Counted from the first letter of the stretch, positions 17,651 to 27,388 are shown. The stretch is DNA of 64,000 bases from Paraburkholderia aromaticivorans (GCF_002278075.1 NZ_CP022990.1:1-64000); one strand, 5' to 3'. Numbers and translations: made by a program. The notes: generated by a model from the sequence alone, not told the origin.

Positions 17651-19222
17651 ATGAAATCTGCCCTGTCCCGCCAGCTTCGCATCGTCAGCGCGTCGATCCT
17701 CGTATCGATCAGCGCGGCGCTCGGCGGCTGCGCGAGCGTCGGCCCCGATTTCAAGGAGCCGCAGGCGACGCTCGAAAACCAGTGGCTCGAGAGTTTGCCC
17801 GGCAACGCGCAGGCCACGCCCGCCGCGCAAGCGGCCTGGTGGACCGCGTTCAACGATCCCGTGCTCACCGCGCTGGAGCAGCGCGCTTATGAGCGCAACC
17901 TGTCGCTGCAAGTGGCCGGGCTGCATATCTTCAAGGCGCGCGCGCAACTCGCGATCAGTGCGGAAAACCTGCTGCCGCAGTCGGGCAGCGTGTCCGTGGG
18001 CGCCGACCATATCAACACGAGCGGCGTCGGCCCGCTTCCGCCGACCCATCTTTGGGCCGAGCATCTGCGCGTGAACGCCGGATGGGAAATCGATTTCTGG
18101 GGCAAATACCGGCGGCAGATCGAATCGGACCGCGCGCAACTGCGTGTGTCGGAAGCGGCCTATGACAACGCGCTGGTGTCGCTGTTCGGCGACGTTGCCA
18201 ATGCCTACATCGATCTGCGCGCGCTCGACCAACGCATTGTCGTCGCCCGGCAGAATCTGAAGTCGGTCCAGCAGAGCCTTGCGCTCACCCAGGCGCGCTA
18301 CAAACACGGCGCGTCGAGCCAGCTCGATGTGGAGCAGGCCGCCACGCTGGTGGCGGAAACCGAGGCGCAGATTCCGCCGCTCATCAAGGCGCGCGCGCAG
18401 GACCGCGACACGCTTGCCGTGCTGCTCGCCGATCCGCCCGACGCCGTCGACGCGCAACTGAAGGGCAGCAACGCGATCCCCGTGCCGCCGACGCAGATCG
18501 ATGTCGGGATTCCCGCCGATCTGCTGCGGCGCCGGCCCGACGTGCGCCAGGCCGCGCTCAACGCGGCGGCGCAATCGGCGCTGATCGGCGCGGCCAGGGC
18601 GAAGCTGTATCCGTCCCTGTCGCTGACCGGATTGTTCGGCCTGTCGTCCGGCGAACAGCACGGTATCGGGCTGACGCAATGGGGCAGCAAGACCATCGGA
18701 CTCTTTTCCGCCGGCATCACTTTGCCGATCCTCGATCGCGGCCAGCTGAAAAACGCCGTGCGCATTCAGGACGCGACCTTTCAGGAGGCCGTGCTCGACT
18801 ATCAGAACACGGTGCTGCAGGCGCAGAAAGAAGTGGAAGACGCGATTGCCGGACTGCGCACCACGCTCGACGCGCTGGCCGCGTCGGCGCGTGCCTCGGA
18901 CGCCTCGCAGCGCGCGCTGCGGCTCGCCAACGCGCAGTATCGCTCGGGCTCGGTGACCTACGACACCGTGCTCGACGCATCGCGCTCCGTGTTACGCGAC
19001 GGCGATTCGCTGGCGCAAAACCAGGGACTCGCGGCGATCGCCGCGGTGTCGCTGTATCGCGCGCTCGGCGGCGGCTGGGAGGTCGCGCAAGGCCAGCAGG
19101 TGGTGAGCGAACAGATCGCCGAACAGATGGCGCAGCGCACGGATTGGGGGCGCCTGTTGAATCCGCCGGCGAATTCCGCGCTGGCGCGCGCGAGCGGGGG
19201 CCAGCCTGAGGATGGGAAATAG
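17651..19222 (+). CDS. Outer membrane efflux lipoprotein (NodT/OprM family), second system
   Basis: This 523-residue TolC-like channel opens the intact efflux operon. The lipoprotein signal ends ALGGC with Cys27, followed by SVGPDFKEP. Two efflux repeats (about residues 75-265 and 290-480) contain EIDFWGKYRRQIE and LLRRRPDVRQAAL, ending with YRALGGGW. A 45-residue tail follows. It is a clear paralogue, but not a recent copy, of the channel at 4892-6412. The fusion protein gene follows within a few bases, so the genes are co-transcribed. Confidence 0.93.
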   Translation: MKSALSRQLRIVSASILVSISAALGGCASVGPDFKEPQATLENQWLESLPGNAQATPAAQAAWWTAFNDPVLTALEQRAYERNLSLQVAGLHIFKARAQLAISAENLLPQSGSVSVGADHINTSGVGPLPPTHLWAEHLRVNAGWEIDFWGKYRRQIESDRAQLRVSEAAYDNALVSLFGDVANAYIDLRALDQRIVVARQNLKSVQQSLALTQARYKHGASSQLDVEQAATLVAETEAQIPPLIKARAQDRDTLAVLLADPPDAVDAQLKGSNAIPVPPTQIDVGIPADLLRRRPDVRQAALNAAAQSALIGAARAKLYPSLSLTGLFGLSSGEQHGIGLTQWGSKTIGLFSAGITLPILDRGQLKNAVRIQDATFQEAVLDYQNTVLQAQKEVEDAIAGLRTTLDALAASARASDASQRALRLANAQYRSGSVTYDTVLDASRSVLRDGDSLAQNQGLAAIAAVSLYRALGGGWEVAQGQQVVSEQIAEQMAQRTDWGRLLNPPANSALARASGGQPEDGK

Positions 19223-19226
19223 GAAC

Positions 19227-20351
19227 ATGGCACAGAAGAGCCGCGCACATAAGACCTGTGCATTCAGAAGCCGGATAGCGGAGCGTCTCGCGGTCGCGAT
19301 TTGCGTGGCCCTCGGCGCGGCGCTGGCCGCTTGCCACGACGGCAACGCGCCGGCCGCGCAGACTGCCCCTTTGCCGCAAGTGAGCGTGACGCGGCCGCAA
19401 CCGCGCGAGGTGCGCGAGCAGCTCGACCTGAGCGGCACCGTCGCGCCTTCGGCGACCGTCACGCTGGTGGCGCGCGTGCAAGGCGTGCTGAAGGAAATCG
19501 GTTTCCGCGACGGCGCTTACGTCAAGCAAGGGCAAGTGCTGTTCCGCATCGAGCCGGACGCCTACCGCGCGCAGCTCGTCTACGACGAGGCCGCGCTCGT
19601 CAACGCGGACCAGGAGTTGACGCGTCAGAAAGAGCTCACGTCCGATAACGCGACCTCCGAGTCGTCGCTGCAAAAAGCGCAGACCACCCGCGATCAGGCG
19701 CTTGCCAAACGCGACATGTCGCGCATCAATCTCGGCTACACGGAGATTCGCGCGCCGTTCTCCGGGCGGATCGGCGCGCGCTCGTTCGACGTCGGCAACC
19801 TGGTGGGCGCGTCCGATTCCAGCAAGCTGGCCACGCTGGATCGCATCCAGCCGGTGTACGTGAATTTCACGCTGAACGAACGCGACGCGAACCGCATCGG
19901 GCTATTCACCCGGCCGCCGCGCACGGTGCGCGTAAACGTGCTCGGCGCGCCGGCCGGGCAGGGCGAAGACGCGGCGCTCGAATTCGTCGATACGCGGGTC
20001 GATCCCGGCAGTGGCGCGATCAGGCTGCGAGCGGACATCGCCAATCCGGACGCGCATCTGATTCCGGGCATGTCGGTCGAGGTGCACATTCCCGCCGGCG
20101 CGCCGCAGTATGCGCTGCTGGTGCCCGATACCGCGCTGCTGCGCGAGCAGGCCGGCGCGTTCGTGCTGATCGTAAACGGCGCGAACGTGATCGAGAAGCG
20201 CGCAGTGGTGGCGGGCGGTCAGTATGGCGCACTGCGCGCCATCACGGCGGGCCTCGACGCGAACGACCAGGTCGTGACGGGCGGCGCGCTGGCGGTGGCG
20301 CCGGGCAGCAAGGTGCAGGTGGCTGCCGCCGCGGCCCAGGGTCAGTCATGA
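19227..20351 (+). CDS. RND efflux membrane fusion lipoprotein (AcrA/MexA family)
   Basis: This periplasmic adaptor has 374 residues from ATG 19227; an ATG at 19212 that overlaps the upstream stop would add five. The signal ends ALAAC (Cys36), so it is a lipoprotein like AcrA. Domains: lipoyl-like halves (VTLVARVQGVLKEIGF and GYTEIRAPFSGRIGARSFD), a short alpha-hairpin (about residues 110-160), a beta-barrel (PVYVNFTLNERDANR) and a membrane-proximal domain. IPGMSVEVHIPAG is typical of the MexA/AcrA group. Its stop overlaps the permease start (ATGA). Confidence 0.93.
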   Translation: MAQKSRAHKTCAFRSRIAERLAVAICVALGAALAACHDGNAPAAQTAPLPQVSVTRPQPREVREQLDLSGTVAPSATVTLVARVQGVLKEIGFRDGAYVKQGQVLFRIEPDAYRAQLVYDEAALVNADQELTRQKELTSDNATSESSLQKAQTTRDQALAKRDMSRINLGYTEIRAPFSGRIGARSFDVGNLVGASDSSKLATLDRIQPVYVNFTLNERDANRIGLFTRPPRTVRVNVLGAPAGQGEDAALEFVDTRVDPGSGAIRLRADIANPDAHLIPGMSVEVHIPAGAPQYALLVPDTALLREQAGAFVLIVNGANVIEKRAVVAGGQYGALRAITAGLDANDQVVTGGALAVAPGSKVQVAAAAAQGQS

Positions 20352-23300
20352 TCCGCTTTTTCGTCGAGCGTCCCGTCCTTGCCAATGTGATCGCGTTGAT
20401 CGTGATGCTGCTCGGCGCCGTCGCGCTGCTCAATCTGCCGGTCGCGCAATATCCTCCTATCACGCCGCCGACCGTGCAGGTGGTGGCGCGTTTTCCCGGC
20501 GCCAATGCCGCGACCGTGATCAACCGGGTGGCGCTGCCGATCGAAACGCAGGTGAACGGCGTGGAGAACGCGCTGTACATGCAATCGACCAGCACCAACG
20601 ACGGCAGCTATACCCTCACGGTCACCTTCGCCGTGGGCACGGATGCCGACAAGGCGCAGGTGCTGGTGCAAAACCGCGTGTCGGCGGCGACCGCGCAATT
20701 GCCGCAGGCGGTGCAGCAGCAAGGCGTGACCGTGCGCAAACGCTCGACCGCGATCCTGCAGCTCTACACGCTGCAATCGCCCGATCCGAAATACGATTCG
20801 CTGTTTCTGAGCAACTACGCGGTGATCTATCTGCGCGACACGCTGGCGCGCTTGCCCGGCGTGGGCGACGTCACCGTGTTCGGCACCGGGCAGTACAGCA
20901 TGCGCGTGTGGCTCGATCCGCAGAAGCTGAGCGAGCGCAATCTGAGCGCCGCCGACGTGATGTCGGCGATCCAGAGCCAAAGCAGGGACGTGAGCGCGGG
21001 CCAGCTCGGCTCCGAACCGAATGCGGGCGGCCAGGCGTTCCAGCTCACGGTGACGATGCGCGGCGCGCTCTCCGACCCGCACGAATTCGACAACATCATC
21101 GTCAAGGCCGATTCCGACGACGGCGGCCATTTCGTGCGGATCCGCGACGTGGGGCACACCGAACTCGGCTCGTCCAGCTACGGGCAATTCTTCAATCTCG
21201 ACGGCAAGCCGGCCGCCGGCATCGCCATTTATCAGTTGCCCGAAGCGAATGCGCTGGAAGTCGGCAACGCCGTCAAGGCGACCATGGCGCGGCTGGCGAA
21301 AGATATGCCCAAAGGCGTCAGCTATCAGTTGCCGTTCGACACCACCACCTTCGTGCGGCAATCGGTGCTCGACGTGTACAAGACGCTGTTCGAAGCGGCC
21401 TTGCTCGTGCTCGCGGTGATCCTGCTGTTCTTGCAGAACTGGCGCGCGATGCTGGTGCCGGCCACGACGATTCCGGTGACCATCATCGGCACGTTCGGCG
21501 CGATCTATCTGCTCGGCTTCTCGATCAACCTGCTCACGCTGTTCGCGATCGTGCTGGCCATCGGCATCGTGGTGGACGATGCGATCGTGGTGGTGGAGGG
21601 CATCACGCAGCATATCGAGCAGGGCAAGACGCCGAAGCAGGCCGCCATCGACGCGATGCATGAGCTGCTCGGGCCGATCATCGGCATCACGCTGGTGCTG
21701 ATTTCCGTGTTTCTGCCGTCGGCATTTCTCGGCGGAGTGACCGGGCAGATGTATCGGCAATTCGCGCTGGTCGTGGTCGCCACCACGGTGATCAGCGCGA
21801 TCAACGCGGTCACGCTCAAACCGGTGCAAAGCGTGCGCTGGCTGCGGCATGCGCGGTCCGGCAAGCCGAACGTGGTGTATCGCGTGTTCGACAGGGGCTA
21901 CGCTCGCGTCGAACGGGGCTACGTGCGCGTGGTGTCGTGGTTCGTCGCGCGATGCGGGCTGGCGCTGACGCTCGCGCTCGCGCTCGGCGCGGCATCCGCG
22001 TTCCTGTTGACGCGCATTCCCACCAGCTTCATCCCGCTCGAAGACCAGGGCTATGTGCTGATCGCCGCGCAACTCGCCGACGCCGCTTCGCTCGGACGCA
22101 CGCGCGAGGCGTCCACGCAGATCGAGAAGCGGATCGGCGCCATTCCGGGCGTGAGCCACGTGGTGTCGATCGGCGGCATCTCGCCGCTCGACAACAACGC
22201 GTCGCTGCCCAATTCCGCGCTGATCTACGTGACGCTCGACGACTGGAGCAAGCGCGGTAAAGGCGAGGACCTGCGTTCGCTGTATCTGCGCATGAATAGC
22301 GAGCTGGCGAAGCTGCCCGACATCCGCGCCGTGGTGATCGTGCCGCCGCCGATCCAGGGCCTCGGCAACAGCGGCGGTGTGCAGATGCAGGTCATGCTCA
22401 CGGACGGCACGCAGAACTACCGGCGCTTGCAGGACGCCACCGATACGCTGATCGCAAGCGTCGCGAAGCGGCCCGAATTGCAGCGCGTGTTCAGCCCGTT
22501 TCGCGCGTCCGTGCCGACTGTCGAACTCACGCTCGACCGCGCCAAGGCCGAATCGCTGCAAGTGCCGGTCGGCAATGTGTTCGATCTGCTGCAGGACTAT
22601 GTCGGTTCGAGCTACGTGAACCAGTTCACGACCTTCAACCACACGTTCCCGGTGTTCGTGCAGGCCGACGGCGCGTTCCGCCGTCAGACCGACGACATTC
22701 GCCGCCTGCAGATTCGTAGCAACAGCGGCCACATGGTCGAGCTGGGTACGTTCATCGACTCGCGCACGAACGTCGGCCCGGCGGTGGCGACGCTCTACAA
22801 CCTCGCGCCGGCCGCGGCCATCAACGGCAATCCGGCGAGCGGCTACAGCACGGGCGACGCCATCGCCGCGTTCGAGCAGGAAGCGGCGCGTATTCTGCCG
22901 GCGGGCATCGGCTATGAGTGGACCGCCATGTCGTATCAGGAGAAACTGGTCGGCAATTCGGCTTACTGGGTGTTCGCCGTGGGCGTGTTGCTGGTGTTCT
23001 GCGTGCTGGCCGCGCAATACGAAAGCTGGCTGCTGCCGCTCGCCGTGGTGCTGGCCGTGCCGCTGGCCTTGCTCGGCACGGCGGGCACGCTCGCCGCGCT
23101 TGGCGCCGCCAACAATCTGTACACGCAGATCGGTCTCGTGCTGCTGATCGCGCTGTCGGCGAAAAATGCGATCCTGATCGTCGAATTCGCGCGGCATCTG
23201 CGCGCGCAGGGCGTGGACGTGGCGCAGGCGGCGATCGAAGCCGCGCGCCTGCGCTTGCGGCCGATCATGATGACCTCGTTCGCGTTTATTCTCGGCGTGG

Positions 23301-23479
23301 TGCCGCTCGTGATCGCCACCGGCGCGAGCGCGAGCGCGCGCCGCTCGCTCGGGATTGCGGTATTTTCGGGGATGCTCGCGTCCACCTGCATCGCCGTGCT
23401 GTTCATTCCTTCGTTTTACGTGCTGTTGCAGCGTCTGGCCGAGCGGCACGCGGCGCGCCGGACGCCGCCGGACGCCTAG
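20348..23479 (+). CDS. RND multidrug efflux permease (AcrB/MexB HAE1 family)
   Basis: This intact proton-driven inner-membrane pump has 1,043 residues, the normal AcrB length. It starts MIRFFVERPVLANVIALIVM. The proton relay is present: Asp410 and Asp411 in IVVDDAIVVVEG (TM4) and Lys939 in ALSAKNAILIVEFA (TM10). Two large periplasmic loops follow TM1 and TM7. The HAE1 signatures VAQYPPITPP and FIPLEDQGYV are clear, which point to drugs, detergents or aromatic compounds rather than metals. It is translationally coupled to the fusion protein gene. The C-terminus is short and basic. Confidence 0.95.
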   Translation: MIRFFVERPVLANVIALIVMLLGAVALLNLPVAQYPPITPPTVQVVARFPGANAATVINRVALPIETQVNGVENALYMQSTSTNDGSYTLTVTFAVGTDADKAQVLVQNRVSAATAQLPQAVQQQGVTVRKRSTAILQLYTLQSPDPKYDSLFLSNYAVIYLRDTLARLPGVGDVTVFGTGQYSMRVWLDPQKLSERNLSAADVMSAIQSQSRDVSAGQLGSEPNAGGQAFQLTVTMRGALSDPHEFDNIIVKADSDDGGHFVRIRDVGHTELGSSSYGQFFNLDGKPAAGIAIYQLPEANALEVGNAVKATMARLAKDMPKGVSYQLPFDTTTFVRQSVLDVYKTLFEAALLVLAVILLFLQNWRAMLVPATTIPVTIIGTFGAIYLLGFSINLLTLFAIVLAIGIVVDDAIVVVEGITQHIEQGKTPKQAAIDAMHELLGPIIGITLVLISVFLPSAFLGGVTGQMYRQFALVVVATTVISAINAVTLKPVQSVRWLRHARSGKPNVVYRVFDRGYARVERGYVRVVSWFVARCGLALTLALALGAASAFLLTRIPTSFIPLEDQGYVLIAAQLADAASLGRTREASTQIEKRIGAIPGVSHVVSIGGISPLDNNASLPNSALIYVTLDDWSKRGKGEDLRSLYLRMNSELAKLPDIRAVVIVPPPIQGLGNSGGVQMQVMLTDGTQNYRRLQDATDTLIASVAKRPELQRVFSPFRASVPTVELTLDRAKAESLQVPVGNVFDLLQDYVGSSYVNQFTTFNHTFPVFVQADGAFRRQTDDIRRLQIRSNSGHMVELGTFIDSRTNVGPAVATLYNLAPAAAINGNPASGYSTGDAIAAFEQEAARILPAGIGYEWTAMSYQEKLVGNSAYWVFAVGVLLVFCVLAAQYESWLLPLAVVLAVPLALLGTAGTLAALGAANNLYTQIGLVLLIALSAKNAILIVEFARHLRAQGVDVAQAAIEAARLRLRPIMMTSFAFILGVVPLVIATGASASARRSLGIAVFSGMLASTCIAVLFIPSFYVLLQRLAERHAARRTPPDA

Positions 23480-23499
23480 CCGAATCAAGGAGCTTGCGC

Positions 23500-24213
23500 A
23501 TGGATCGCCCCGCGAAAATCATCGTGCTCGACGACGAGGTCGAGTTGCGCAACATGCTGCAGCGTTTTCTGCGCGGTCACGGCTTCGACGTGAGAGTGGC
23601 CGAAGACAGCAAGCGTCTTGACCGTTACCTCGAACGCGAGCCCTTCGATCTGCTGGTGCTCGATCTGATGATCGGCGAAGAGGACGGCCTCGCGATTTGC
23701 GCCCGCTTGCGCGAGCAGGGCCAGACCTTGCCGATCCTGATGCTGACCGCGAAGGGCGACCCGCTCGACCGGGTTGTCGGCCTCGAAACCGGCGCCGACG
23801 ACTATCTCGCCAAACCGTTCCTGCCGCGCGAACTGGTGGCGCGCATCAACGCGCTGCTGCGCCGCCAGAAGATCGCCTCGGGCGACGTCACCGTGACCTC
23901 GCAAAGCGTGCGCTTCGGCGATTTCTCACTCGATGTCGGCAAGCAGCAGCTTTCGCGCGCGGGCGAGTTGCTGGACATTCACTCGGCGCAGATGCTGCTG
24001 CTGGTCGCGCTCGCGTCGTCGCCGAACCGGCCGGTGAGCCGCGACAATCTGCTGGCGCGCGCGCGGGGCCGCGATCACGATGCGCTCGATCGCAGCATCG
24101 ACGTGCAGGTGCTGCGGCTCAGGCAGATCGTCGAGGACGATCCGTCCAAGCCGCGCTTCATCAAGACCGTGTGGGGCGTGGGTTATATGCTGGCCGCGGA
24201 CGTCGCCTCATGA
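23500..24213 (+). CDS. OmpR-family response regulator of the second efflux operon
   Basis: This 237-residue response regulator starts at ATG 23500, with AAGGAG 10 bases upstream and 20 bases after the permease stop. The receiver domain has LDDEVE, phosphoacceptor Asp55 in LLVLDLMIGEEDG and Lys in DYLAKPFLP. The winged-helix domain ends IKTVWGVGYML. It lies inside the efflux operon and its stop overlaps the kinase start (ATGA), so it is likely an autoregulated controller of this pump. Confidence 0.93.
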   Translation: MDRPAKIIVLDDEVELRNMLQRFLRGHGFDVRVAEDSKRLDRYLEREPFDLLVLDLMIGEEDGLAICARLREQGQTLPILMLTAKGDPLDRVVGLETGADDYLAKPFLPRELVARINALLRRQKIASGDVTVTSQSVRFGDFSLDVGKQQLSRAGELLDIHSAQMLLLVALASSPNRPVSRDNLLARARGRDHDALDRSIDVQVLRLRQIVEDDPSKPRFIKTVWGVGYMLAADVAS

Positions 24214-25565
24214 GGCGCTCGCTGCTGCAAAGGGCGTTGCCCAGAACGCTGCTGGCGCGCAATATCGCGCTGCTGATCGCCCTCGTGATGCTCAGCCAGG
24301 TGTGCGCGCTCGGCGTGCTGCTGCACTATGTGCAGCGGCCTCGCGTCGAACGCGCGGCGGCCGTGTTCGCCACTTATGTGACCACCCTCGACAACCTGCT
24401 CGCGGCCACGCCGCCCAAGGCGCGCAGTGAATTGACGGCGCGCCTCGACGCTCGCGCGCAGGTCCCGGCCGAAGCTTTCGAGGCGCCGCAGCGCAGTGTC
24501 ATGCGTGCCTATCGCATCTATCAGCGCGACGTGTTTCTCGATAGCTTGCGCGCGCACCTGCCCGCCGATATGCCGGCGCGTTGGCAGTCCGTGGGCGGCC
24601 AACGCCTGTGGATCCGGATGCACGCGCCGGCCGATGCCCCGCAAGCGCCGTACTGGATCGCGCTGCCGGTTCCCGAGGACGCGCAGGGCAACGGACTGGA
24701 CGCCGCGATCCTGCTCACGCTCGGCCTGGGCGCGCTGGCGGCGTTGACCGGTTACCTGATCCAGCAACACCTGAACCAGCCGCTCCAGCAGTTGACGCGC
24801 GCCGCGCGCCGCGTGAGCGCCGGTGAAACGCCCGCGCCGCTGCCGACCGACGGCCCCACCGAAATCGCCGCCGTGAGCGGCGCCTTCAATCAGATGACGC
24901 AAGCGTTGCAGCAGGCCGAGGCGACGCGCGCGCTGATGCTGGCCGGCATCTCGCACGACATCCGCACGCCGCTCACCAAGCTGCGGCTTTCGATGGCCAT
25001 GGCGATGCCGGACGGCAGCGACAGCAGCTTCGTGGTTGCCGCCGAATCCTATCTGGATCAGATCGAAACTATTCTGCAGCAGTTCATGGATTACGCGGGC
25101 AGCGGCGAGCGCGAGCAGCCGGAGCCGGGCGATCTGAATGCGTTGATCGAACGGCTCGCCGGCGATTTCGCGGGGCTGGGGCACGAGTTCGAGCTCTCGC
25201 TCGCGCAGTTGCCGGCCGTGTCTTACCGGCCGATCAGCATGATGCGGCTCCTCATGAACCTGATGCAGAACGCGATCGTGTATGGCGGAACGGGACTGGC
25301 GGTGCGAAGCTGGGCGGCGGGCGAGGCGGTATATGTCGCGGTCGGCGATCGCGGCAAGGGTCTGTCAGCGGAAGAGCTGGAACAGCTGAAAGCGCCGTTC
25401 CAGCGCGGCCGCAATGCGCGCTCGCATAGCGGCGGCACCGGGTTGGGGCTCGCGATCGTCGAGCGGATCGCGCGGCTGCATGGCGGCAATCTGCAGTTTC
25501 ATGCGCGCGAGGGCTGCGGCCTGGAGGTGTGGGTGGTGTTGCCCTTCAGCGGCTCGTCGCGCTAG
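24210..25565 (+). CDS. Sensor histidine kinase (EnvZ-like) of the second efflux operon
   Basis: This 451-residue inner-membrane kinase starts at ATG 24210, which overlaps the regulator stop. Helix 1 is about residues 15-40, the periplasmic sensor about 41-165, helix 2 about 168-188, then HAMP. His249 in GISHDIRTPLTKLR is the phosphoacceptor; this EnvZ-type box differs from the AHELRTP box of the other kinase in the window. The ATPase domain has MNLMQNAIVYGG and GGTGLGLAIVERI. The periplasmic region is Pro- and Arg-rich without a known sensor fold. Confidence 0.92.
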   Translation: MRRSLLQRALPRTLLARNIALLIALVMLSQVCALGVLLHYVQRPRVERAAAVFATYVTTLDNLLAATPPKARSELTARLDARAQVPAEAFEAPQRSVMRAYRIYQRDVFLDSLRAHLPADMPARWQSVGGQRLWIRMHAPADAPQAPYWIALPVPEDAQGNGLDAAILLTLGLGALAALTGYLIQQHLNQPLQQLTRAARRVSAGETPAPLPTDGPTEIAAVSGAFNQMTQALQQAEATRALMLAGISHDIRTPLTKLRLSMAMAMPDGSDSSFVVAAESYLDQIETILQQFMDYAGSGEREQPEPGDLNALIERLAGDFAGLGHEFELSLAQLPAVSYRPISMMRLLMNLMQNAIVYGGTGLAVRSWAAGEAVYVAVGDRGKGLSAEELEQLKAPFQRGRNARSHSGGTGLGLAIVERIARLHGGNLQFHAREGCGLEVWVVLPFSGSSR

Positions 25566-25584
25566 CGCTCGCATTACACTGTGC

Positions 25585-25613
25585 CGTCGCTGCGAGGTGT
25601 CGGCCTCGCGACG
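25585..25613. terminator. Imperfect hairpin after the kinase gene
   Basis: CGTCGC..GAGG (25585-25597) can pair with CCTCGCGACG (25604-25613) with a 3-base bulge, between the rightward kinase and the leftward small membrane gene. There is no T-run, so this is tentative. Confidence 0.3.
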
Positions 25614-25622
25614 GGCGCCCGT

Positions 25623-25889
25623 TCATTTCCGATCCAGCCAGGCATCCAGTCCGACCCGGAACGCCACGCCCGCGATCACCGGCACCGTCAGCATGAGAAT
25701 GATGCCGAAGTTCGGAATCTCGTCGCCATAGGTGATCGGGCCGTAGAGCACGACGGTTGCCACGATCGCGAAGACCGCGACGCCGACGGCCACCATCAGA
25801 AGATTGCGCGCCGCGATGGGCATGGCCTTGCGCGTGGCTTTGCCCGGCGTGGCGCTGTCGGCGGGGACTTTGTCGTGTTGGGCGGGCAT
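25623..25889 (-). CDS. Small two-helix membrane protein of unknown function
   Basis: This 88-residue protein has a polar N-terminus with Pro, Ala and Lys (about 25 residues). Two hydrophobic helices follow (about residues 29-49, LLMVAVGVAVFAIVATVVLY, and 60-78, FGIILMLTVPVIAGVAF), joined by an acidic loop (YGDEIPNFG), and it ends WLDRK. No family is recognised. It is convergent with the kinase of the efflux operon and stands alone. The clean hydrophobic pattern and clear start support a real gene, and it could be an inner-membrane accessory protein. Confidence 0.65.
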   Translation of the reverse strand: MPAQHDKVPADSATPGKATRKAMPIAARNLLMVAVGVAVFAIVATVVLYGPITYGDEIPNFGIILMLTVPVIAGVAFRVGLDAWLDRK

Positions 25890-26345
25890 GATGGGTCTCG
25901 TGACGATAGAAAAAGCAGCGCGATGAGCAACGGTGAACTGGACTCCGTTGAAGACGCGCGATGGGCATCATACCAGGGCGCGTGCGTGCCGCGCATTTCA
26001 TGCCGCGCCGGGCGCCAGTCCCAAGGCTACGATCGCCGGCACGGGCGCGGCGATCGCGCTGAACCGGTCGTCCCGTTGATGCAGGAAGACGCCTTACATC
26101 AATATAAGCCGCATTGCCGGCCGCAGGATAAAAAGCGCGATACCGATCGTCATGGCAGCCATTGCGGCCGATGCCGGGTGACCGGCACTCCGGGCCTGCA
26201 CGGCATACATGGCGATTCGAGGCCGACCGCACTCGCGCCCCGCGCGATCCGCCTGCTCGCGCCCGCCGCGATCCACCTGCCGCATTGCAGCAACGCCGCG
26301 AGCACCGCGCTCCACACCGGCGACAGACCCGGCGCGAGGCAGGCC
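25890..26345. other. 456-base stretch without a supported gene
   Basis: Between the small membrane gene and the PAP2 gene no frame shows a ribosome site with a recognisable product. A leftward frame at 26094-26315 (73 codons) ends in a hydrophobic segment (MTIGIALFILRPAMRLILM), and another leftward frame at 26150-26380 contains a hydrophobic patch (LSPVWSAVLAALLQ). This could be the remains of a membrane protein gene, but I cannot identify it. Confidence 0.4.
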
Positions 26346-27317
26346 TTACGAGGTGACGGCCGGGGGAGCCTGATCCGCAACCGGCTCAGCCACCCGGAAA
26401 GCGACCTGGCGAACCAGCCAGATCACCCCGGCCCCGGCGATCAGCCCCGACAGAACGTCGGCCAGATAATGGCCGCCCTGCGTGAGCGTCGAAACGATCA
26501 TTAAAGCGTTCAGCGCAATCGCGATGGGAAAAACATAACGAACGTGGCGCAACGCGTACGCGAAACAGAGAGCCAGAATCGTATGCAGCGACGGGAACGA
26601 AACCAGTCCCTGCACGAACGACAGATTCAGTGTCCGTGCGTGTCCATTTCTGAAAAGCGCAAAGTCCGACACGGTCGAGGCGGTATCGGGATCATGAATG
26701 CCGAAATGCACGAATGCGCTTTCAGCCGGAAACGGCACCGAGATCAATATCACCAGCGTGGCCGACGCCATGAACTGCAGGACGAACTCCGCGTAGTCCT
26801 GCGTGTTGCGGGTCACCGCGAGAATGACCGGAATGATGAAGAGTTGATAGGCGCCGGACGTATAGGCCGTGGCCAGCGCCATATGCAGCCACGGATGCGC
26901 CTGAACCCATCGATAGGTATCCGGCCAGTGAAAGCCGAGCGCGGCGTCGGCGGCGATGAATGCATTGCTCGCCAGCGGGAAATCCGTGGTCACGCACAGG
27001 TACTGAAACACGATGCAGACCTTGCTGAAGGTGGCCAGCACGGTGATCCACAGGAACGCTTCCAGCACGTTCCGGTAGAAGATCGATCTGTCGGCGTCTT
27101 TGTAAGGGATACGCGAAAGTACCCAGAGCACGGCGTCAATCACGACGAGCGCGCCGGTGAGCGCGATGGCCAATGCGGCGCCGCCGCGGTCGAGTCGAAA
27201 GCCGATCCGGGCTGCCCACAGGCAGTCGATCAGGAACATCAGGAAGGTGAACTGCCAGGCCGCCCCGTAAAGTGCGCGTCGTTGTTTTGGCATGGGTCTC
27301 TCGCTTTTTTTCTGCAT
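26346..27317 (-). CDS. PAP2-superfamily membrane phosphatase
   Basis: This 323-residue integral membrane protein has the phosphatidic-acid-phosphatase type 2 signatures near the C-terminus. FPSLHTILAL (about residues 243-252) supplies the catalytic His, and GGHYLADVLSG (about 283-293) supplies the nucleophile-partner His and the Asp. The first PAP2 motif is weak. Six or more helices are predicted. Such proteins remove phosphate from lipid head groups or act as inositol-phosphoceramide-synthase-like transferases; the eukaryote-like layout (PAP2_3 subgroup) makes a lipid transferase possible. Start 27317 has AGG upstream; ATG 27293 would shorten it by 8 residues. It stands alone. Confidence 0.85.
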   Translation of the reverse strand: MQKKSERPMPKQRRALYGAAWQFTFLMFLIDCLWAARIGFRLDRGGAALAIALTGALVVIDAVLWVLSRIPYKDADRSIFYRNVLEAFLWITVLATFSKVCIVFQYLCVTTDFPLASNAFIAADAALGFHWPDTYRWVQAHPWLHMALATAYTSGAYQLFIIPVILAVTRNTQDYAEFVLQFMASATLVILISVPFPAESAFVHFGIHDPDTASTVSDFALFRNGHARTLNLSFVQGLVSFPSLHTILALCFAYALRHVRYVFPIAIALNALMIVSTLTQGGHYLADVLSGLIAGAGVIWLVRQVAFRVAEPVADQAPPAVTS

Positions 27318-27388
27318 TTTGCCTGCGATATTTATTCAGGAATGCACGGTTCCCAGCCGAAAATCCTGAAAAGCAGTGAAAGCCATTA

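Noticed and set aside
20342..23488. 1,048-codon leftward frame antisense to the RND permease
   Set aside because: It is Arg/His/Gln-rich with no domain, the usual shadow of a GC-rich gene; the permease on the other strand is certain.
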